From positions 1 through 44,315 of the forward strand of contig JBFKOL010000003.1 in NCBI GenBank assembly GCA_041628815.1: 44,315 nucleotides of DNA, given 5' to 3'. The notes beneath the pieces are model-generated. The model saw only the letters and a program-made list of their open reading frames with translations. It did not search any database and had not been told where the DNA came from. This DNA comes from JBFKOL01 sp041628815. GTDB lineage: Bacteria > Bacteroidota > Bacteroidia > Chitinophagales > Saprospiraceae. Of this stretch, positions 40,753 to 44,315 are shown piece by piece. Position 1 is the first letter of the stretch. Each line of letters begins with the position of its first letter. Made by a program: the position numbers and the translations under genes.

Positions 40753-42942
40753 TTATCCATTTAAGGCTTCCAGTACTCTTTCGGGTGTAAACGGCAGGTG
40801 CCTCAATCTTTTTCCGGTCAAAGCCAGGAAAGCATTGGCAATGCAGCAGGCCACAAGCGGTGTGCCGCTTTCCCCTACTCCTTGCGGAGGACCATCGGAA
40901 GCAATGATGGAGGTTTCAATCGATTCCGGAGCATCTTCCATTCTCAACAACTGGTAGTCGTGGTAATTGGATTGTACGGCACGTCCATCCACGATGTCGA
41001 GCTTTTCTTTGAGCACACTGCTCATACCCATAACAATACCGCCTTCCACCTGTGCGCGGACATTATCGGGTTGTATGACGATTCCTGCATCATGGGCTGA
41101 CCAGAAGCGATGTACTTTGATCTTACCGGAGTTCCGATCAACAGAAATCTCACATACACCCGAACTCAAAGTACCGCTCCTCTCGAGAAATGCCATTCCT
41201 TTAGCCCTTCCTTCCTGTGAAGGATCATTCCAACCCGAAATACGGACCACCTCTTCCAGTGTGGCCAATGCCCTGGGAGACTTGTTCATAAGCCTCCTTC
41301 GCAGCACTGCCGGATCGATGCCCTCGCCACGCGCCACTTCGTCAATAAGGCATTCTATGGCAAACTTGTTCGGACCATGACCCACAGCGCGCCAGTGCTT
41401 CAGCCTCACTCCATGAGGAACGATGCGCAGTTCGGCGTACTGGTTGGGTATGTCGTAGTACTCGTTTCTTATGCCACTTGCGATAAGGTTGTCTCCATCA
41501 CCAACCAAGATATGCGAAAAAGCAGTGATCTGGCCTTGCCCATTTACAGCTGCCTCGACGCGTTGCAGGGACATGGGTCTGTATGCGCCATAGGTGAGGT
41601 CGTCCTCACGCGTCCACATGAGCTTGACGGGTCTTGGAGCCACCTCTTTAGCCAACAACGCTCCTTCCGTCACAAAATCTGTCATGCTGCGACGACCGAA
41701 TCCGCCGCCGAGGTACTGCATGTGAATCTTTACATTCTCGGGCGCTATACCAAGCGCTGCAGGCACACCCAATTTGGAATCGAAACCTTGCTGAGTACCT
41801 ACCCATACTTCCGCATGCTGGCCATCTTCCGTCACCTGAACCACGGAGTTCAGCGGCTCCATCTGGGCATGGCAGACATAGTCGTTTTTAAAATCCCCTT
41901 TGTAAATTTTACTCGCTCCACGGATTACCCTGCGCGCATTGCCTTCCTCGGTCACTGCCCTTCCTCGCGGGCCTTTATTCATGATGGCGGAGTATTCTTC
42001 ATAAGCCCGCTCTGAATCAAAACCGCTCATTTCTGCTTCACTCCATTCGATCTGGGAAGCTTTTCTTGCCGCCAGTGCTTGTTCTATTTTTTCTGCAATG
42101 AAACCTATACCATGACCGAGCTCCGCTATGCTGATAATACCTGCCATAGCCTCCACGTCAGTTTTGTTGGTCAGTGTTGGTTTAGCGCCGTGTACTCGGC
42201 CCCGTTCGATGACTGCATACAACATTCCAGGAAGGCGTACATCGATCGCAAATTGGGCTTGCCCATTCACCTTTCCAGCTATATCTGTTCGTGGCTGATC
42301 CTTTCCTATGAGCCTGAAATCGACCGGGTCTTTAAGCCCACCCTCCTTAAAATCCGGTAATTCAGCAGGCATGGAGATGTGTGACACGAGATCACCATAA
42401 GAAATGCTGCGTCCGGAAGAATTGTGAATGATCTTACTTGGAGCAGAAGTGACTTCTTTTAAGGGCACTTCCCATAATTCGGCTGCACTATACCTGAGTA
42501 CATAGCGCACCTGAGCTCCGGCCCTGCGTAGCAGGTTAAAATAACCTTTGGTGACCCGGCTACCGGCAGACAACATGATGCGCCTGTTGGGTCCCCAGCC
42601 TTCCGATCCGTAAATATCGGATTCCTGGGGTGAGAATTCCACGCGGACATCGTCCCAATCGGCGTCCATCTCTTCGGCGAAAATGACGGGCAACGAGGTC
42701 ATCGACCCCTGGCCCATTTCTGCTGCGGGATTGAGGATCGTAATGATTCCGTCACTTGTAAGACGAACCCAGGCACCAATGGATTCGCTGATCAGCGCTT
42801 TATTGATTGCGGCCGTATCCGTGCAGGAAAAAAGCTGTGGCACAAGTCCTGTCGCCCCAATTACTAAAGAAATGCCAGCTGTTTGTTTTATAAAGGTCCG
42901 CCTGGTAAGATTTGGCGTGGATGTGGAAGAATCAGTCTTCAT
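40753..42942 (-). CDS. Molybdenum hydroxylase large subunit (IorB-like, Tat-exported)
   Basis: The 729-residue protein starts with a twin-arginine signal ('NLTRRTFIKQ', Arg14-Arg15, then a hydrophobic stretch to residue ~37), so it is exported folded with its cofactor. The body is a xanthine dehydrogenase/aldehyde oxidase-type molybdopterin-binding subunit: 'NPAAEMGQGSMTSLP', 'QYLGGGFGRRSMTDFV', 'RAVGHGPNKFAIEC', and near the C-terminus 'GVGESGTPLVA' with the catalytic Glu691. It is close in layout to isoquinoline 1-oxidoreductase IorB and Tat-exported aldehyde dehydrogenases. The substrate, probably an aldehyde or N-heterocycle, is unknown. The small subunit gene ends 26 nt upstream on the same strand. 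Confidence 0.92.
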   Translation of the reverse strand: MKTDSSTSTPNLTRRTFIKQTAGISLVIGATGLVPQLFSCTDTAAINKALISESIGAWVRLTSDGIITILNPAAEMGQGSMTSLPVIFAEEMDADWDDVRVEFSPQESDIYGSEGWGPNRRIMLSAGSRVTKGYFNLLRRAGAQVRYVLRYSAAELWEVPLKEVTSAPSKIIHNSSGRSISYGDLVSHISMPAELPDFKEGGLKDPVDFRLIGKDQPRTDIAGKVNGQAQFAIDVRLPGMLYAVIERGRVHGAKPTLTNKTDVEAMAGIISIAELGHGIGFIAEKIEQALAARKASQIEWSEAEMSGFDSERAYEEYSAIMNKGPRGRAVTEEGNARRVIRGASKIYKGDFKNDYVCHAQMEPLNSVVQVTEDGQHAEVWVGTQQGFDSKLGVPAALGIAPENVKIHMQYLGGGFGRRSMTDFVTEGALLAKEVAPRPVKLMWTREDDLTYGAYRPMSLQRVEAAVNGQGQITAFSHILVGDGDNLIASGIRNEYYDIPNQYAELRIVPHGVRLKHWRAVGHGPNKFAIECLIDEVARGEGIDPAVLRRRLMNKSPRALATLEEVVRISGWNDPSQEGRAKGMAFLERSGTLSSGVCEISVDRNSGKIKVHRFWSAHDAGIVIQPDNVRAQVEGGIVMGMSSVLKEKLDIVDGRAVQSNYHDYQLLRMEDAPESIETSIIASDGPPQGVGESGTPLVACCIANAFLALTGKRLRHLPFTPERVLEALNG

Positions 42943-42968
42943 GGAAAATCGAATTGAATAAATGAATA

Positions 42969-43448
42969 TCAGTCATCACCCGCCGCAAGATCCCCACGGG
43001 CTGCCATATCAATGGCTTCGATGATACGTAAATAAGTGCCGCACCTGCAGAGATTGCCATTCATATGGGTCACAATCTCTTCTCGCGAAGGGTTGGGATT
43101 TTCATGCAGCAATGCCGCGGCCTGCATAATTTGACCCGACTGGCAATAGCCGCACTGAGGTACCTGAGCCTTTATCCACGCACGCTGCAAAGGATGACTG
43201 TTATCGGTTGACAATCCTTCTATGGTGGTTATTTTTTGACCAGGTCTTATGCTTGCCGCTGTAAGCATACATGCCCTGACAGGCGATCCGTCGAGGTGAA
43301 CGGTACACGACCCACACTGGGCTATACCGCAACCATATTTGGTGCCCGTAAGCCCCAATTGCTCACGGAGAATCCACAGTAAGATTTCATTTTCGTCAGC
43401 CTCGACGGTGGTTTTTTTGCCATTGATGGTCCATTGAAATTGTGCCAT
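42969..43448 (-). CDS. Molybdenum hydroxylase small subunit, two 2Fe-2S clusters (IorA-like)
   Basis: The 159-residue protein has a plant-type ferredoxin cluster motif at Cys40, Cys45, Cys48 and Cys60 ('YGCGIAQCGSCTVHLDG'), and the second cluster motif at Cys99, Cys102, Cys134 and Cys136 ('QCGYCQSGQIM', 'NLCRCGTYL'). The whole length matches IorA/CoxS-type subunits. It would pass electrons from the molybdenum centre of the large subunit to an acceptor. It has no signal peptide and would be carried across the membrane with the Tat-marked large subunit. It is the first gene of a two-gene operon; an FAD subunit and a cytochrome are not seen in the window. Confidence 0.93.
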   Translation of the reverse strand: MAQFQWTINGKKTTVEADENEILLWILREQLGLTGTKYGCGIAQCGSCTVHLDGSPVRACMLTAASIRPGQKITTIEGLSTDNSHPLQRAWIKAQVPQCGYCQSGQIMQAAALLHENPNPSREEIVTHMNGNLCRCGTYLRIIEAIDMAARGDLAAGDD

Positions 43449-43649
43449 ATGAAAATGAACTTAAATTTGTGATCAACGATCGGTGTAAGACAGTTGGAAA
43501 TTACTAAAAAAAAACAGCATTTACATCGGATCTGTCTTAGTCTCGTGTCGTAATCAATCAAAATTTCCTGACAATACATGTGCCGTTCCTTCAGAATGAA
43601 TCCTTATTTTGGCACACTTTTGATAACACCTTGTTATTACCCCTTATCC

Positions 43650-44315
43650 ATGACGCTGAGTCTTTTCCGCAAAATCTTTATCCACATTTTATGGCTGACT
43701 TCTGTACCCCTTGGTATATTTTCCCAGGATGTGGGACCAGAGGTGCGTTTCAGATCGGGTTCAAAGACCTATGAAAGAAACATTGATCACTTTGTCAAAA
43801 GCCCTGCCATAACTCCTGGTGAATGGCACGAGAACATCCTGCACAGATACATCCAGTTTGAACAAATTCCCGACCAGAATCAACAGAATAGACTGGAGCA
43901 GGCAGGCATCCGCCTCGTAGAATACATACCCCACAACACCTATCTCGTCGCATTGAAACGAGGTTACTCCACATCAGCCCTGGTCGAAACCAAGGCATGG
44001 TCGGTAATCACACCAGAGAAGCGTCATAAAATGGACCATCGGCTAGTTACGGGTCAGGTGCCGGAATGGGCAAGATTGGAAGGCCTCTATCGCGTCGCTA
44101 TTATACCCTATGACCATGTTTCCAGCGAAAGTTTCCGAAACCTGATCATAAATCTCGGATTCCAGGTCGATAAAGCGTCCTATCAATATCCTTATTACTA
44201 CACCATTCTATCTCTGGACAATATTGACAGATTGGCAGCACTACCGTGGGTAAGGTACATAGAGTTGGGACCAGTTCCCGCCATTCCGGAAGATATTCGG
44301 GGTAGAACACTTCAA
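43650..44315 (+). CDS. Subtilisin-family (S8) serine protease, N-terminal part (runs off right edge)
   Basis: The frame is open from ATG 43650 to the end of the window (222 codons). It starts with a signal peptide of about 30 residues ('FIHILWLTSVPLGIFSQ'). The rest reads like the propeptide region of large Bacteroidota S8 proteases: 'YIQFEQIPDQNQQNRLEQAGIRLVEYIPHNTYLVAL' and 'YYYTILSLDNIDRLAALPWVRYIELGPVPAI'. Catalytic Asp, His and Ser would be further right. Such proteases are often T9SS cargo; that cannot be checked here. The family call depends on the pro-region alone. Confidence 0.75.
   Translation, partial: MTLSLFRKIFIHILWLTSVPLGIFSQDVGPEVRFRSGSKTYERNIDHFVKSPAITPGEWHENILHRYIQFEQIPDQNQQNRLEQAGIRLVEYIPHNTYLVALKRGYSTSALVETKAWSVITPEKRHKMDHRLVTGQVPEWARLEGLYRVAIIPYDHVSSESFRNLIINLGFQVDKASYQYPYYYTILSLDNIDRLAALPWVRYIELGPVPAIPEDIRGRTLQ

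Noticed and set aside
40515..40760. 81-codon minus-strand frame after the GlsB-like gene
   Set aside because: The composition is Arg/Ser/Thr-rich with no recognisable motif, it runs into the end of the molybdenum hydroxylase gene, and there is no supporting start context.

Overview
The window looks like a piece of a chromosome from a Bacteroidota bacterium, probably a Saprospiria-type lineage. The class call is an inference. It rests on a type IX secretion (T9SS) C-terminal sorting domain, a 2TM-domain protein, SPOR and BNR/sortilin-type secreted proteins, many lipoproteins and secreted hydrolases, weak or absent Shine-Dalgarno sequences, and moderate GC. No rRNA or replication origin is visible. 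One tRNA gene is present.

Layout. (1) 1-14380 is a peptide and amide catabolism neighbourhood. It holds four amidohydrolases (one cut by the left edge, two of the D-aminoacylase type, one imidazolonepropionase/prolidase-like), a degenerate M29-like lipoprotein, a penicillin-binding-protein-like serine hydrolase, an alpha/beta-hydrolase fused to a ThuA-like domain, a TPR lipoprotein, and a membrane-anchored VgrG3-type lysozyme with a SPOR domain. (2) 14550-24551 is mixed: a secreted BNR/sortilin-type propeller protein, an S9 prolyl oligopeptidase-family peptidase, a haloalkane dehalogenase-like hydrolase, an HD-domain protein, an AlkD-like DNA repair protein, a HAD phosphatase, a heptanucleotide tandem repeat, and a CaiB-type CoA-transferase.

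(3) 24669-30887 is the most interesting block, a compact cassette built on effector-associated domains (EADs). A four-gene operon with 4-nt start/stop overlaps encodes an EAD11-like membrane protein, a membrane coiled-coil protein, an unrecognised protein with an EAD-like C-terminus, and an EAD1-EAD11-trypsin protease with an intact triad. Running toward it are a signal-peptide-less peptidoglycan amidase and a paralogue of the protease with the same layout. In that paralogue all three triad positions are replaced (His to Phe, Asp to Tyr, Ser to Ala). The two convergent genes share one palindromic TTAA for both stop codons. No NTPase sensor gene is visible. I read this as a protease/pseudoprotease conflict or defence cassette.

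(4) 32082-32817 is a tRNA-linked mobile-DNA scar. It holds an intact tRNA-Arg(UCG), a 369-bp unit carrying a terminator and a tiny GIY-YIG nuclease gene, an exact second copy of the tRNA 3' half, another terminator, paired recombinase-arm-like repeats, and the last ~35 codons of a RadC gene.

(5) 32828-44315 carries a T9SS cargo protein with a TIMP-like mature N-terminus, a GH106 alpha-L-rhamnosidase, a two-domain carbohydrate esterase, a fatty-acid-hydroxylase/sterol-desaturase fused to two CDGSH iron-sulfur motifs, an octanucleotide tandem repeat, a GlsB/YeaQ-type membrane protein, a two-subunit molybdenum hydroxylase of the IorAB type, and the N-terminus of a subtilisin-family protease that runs off the right edge.
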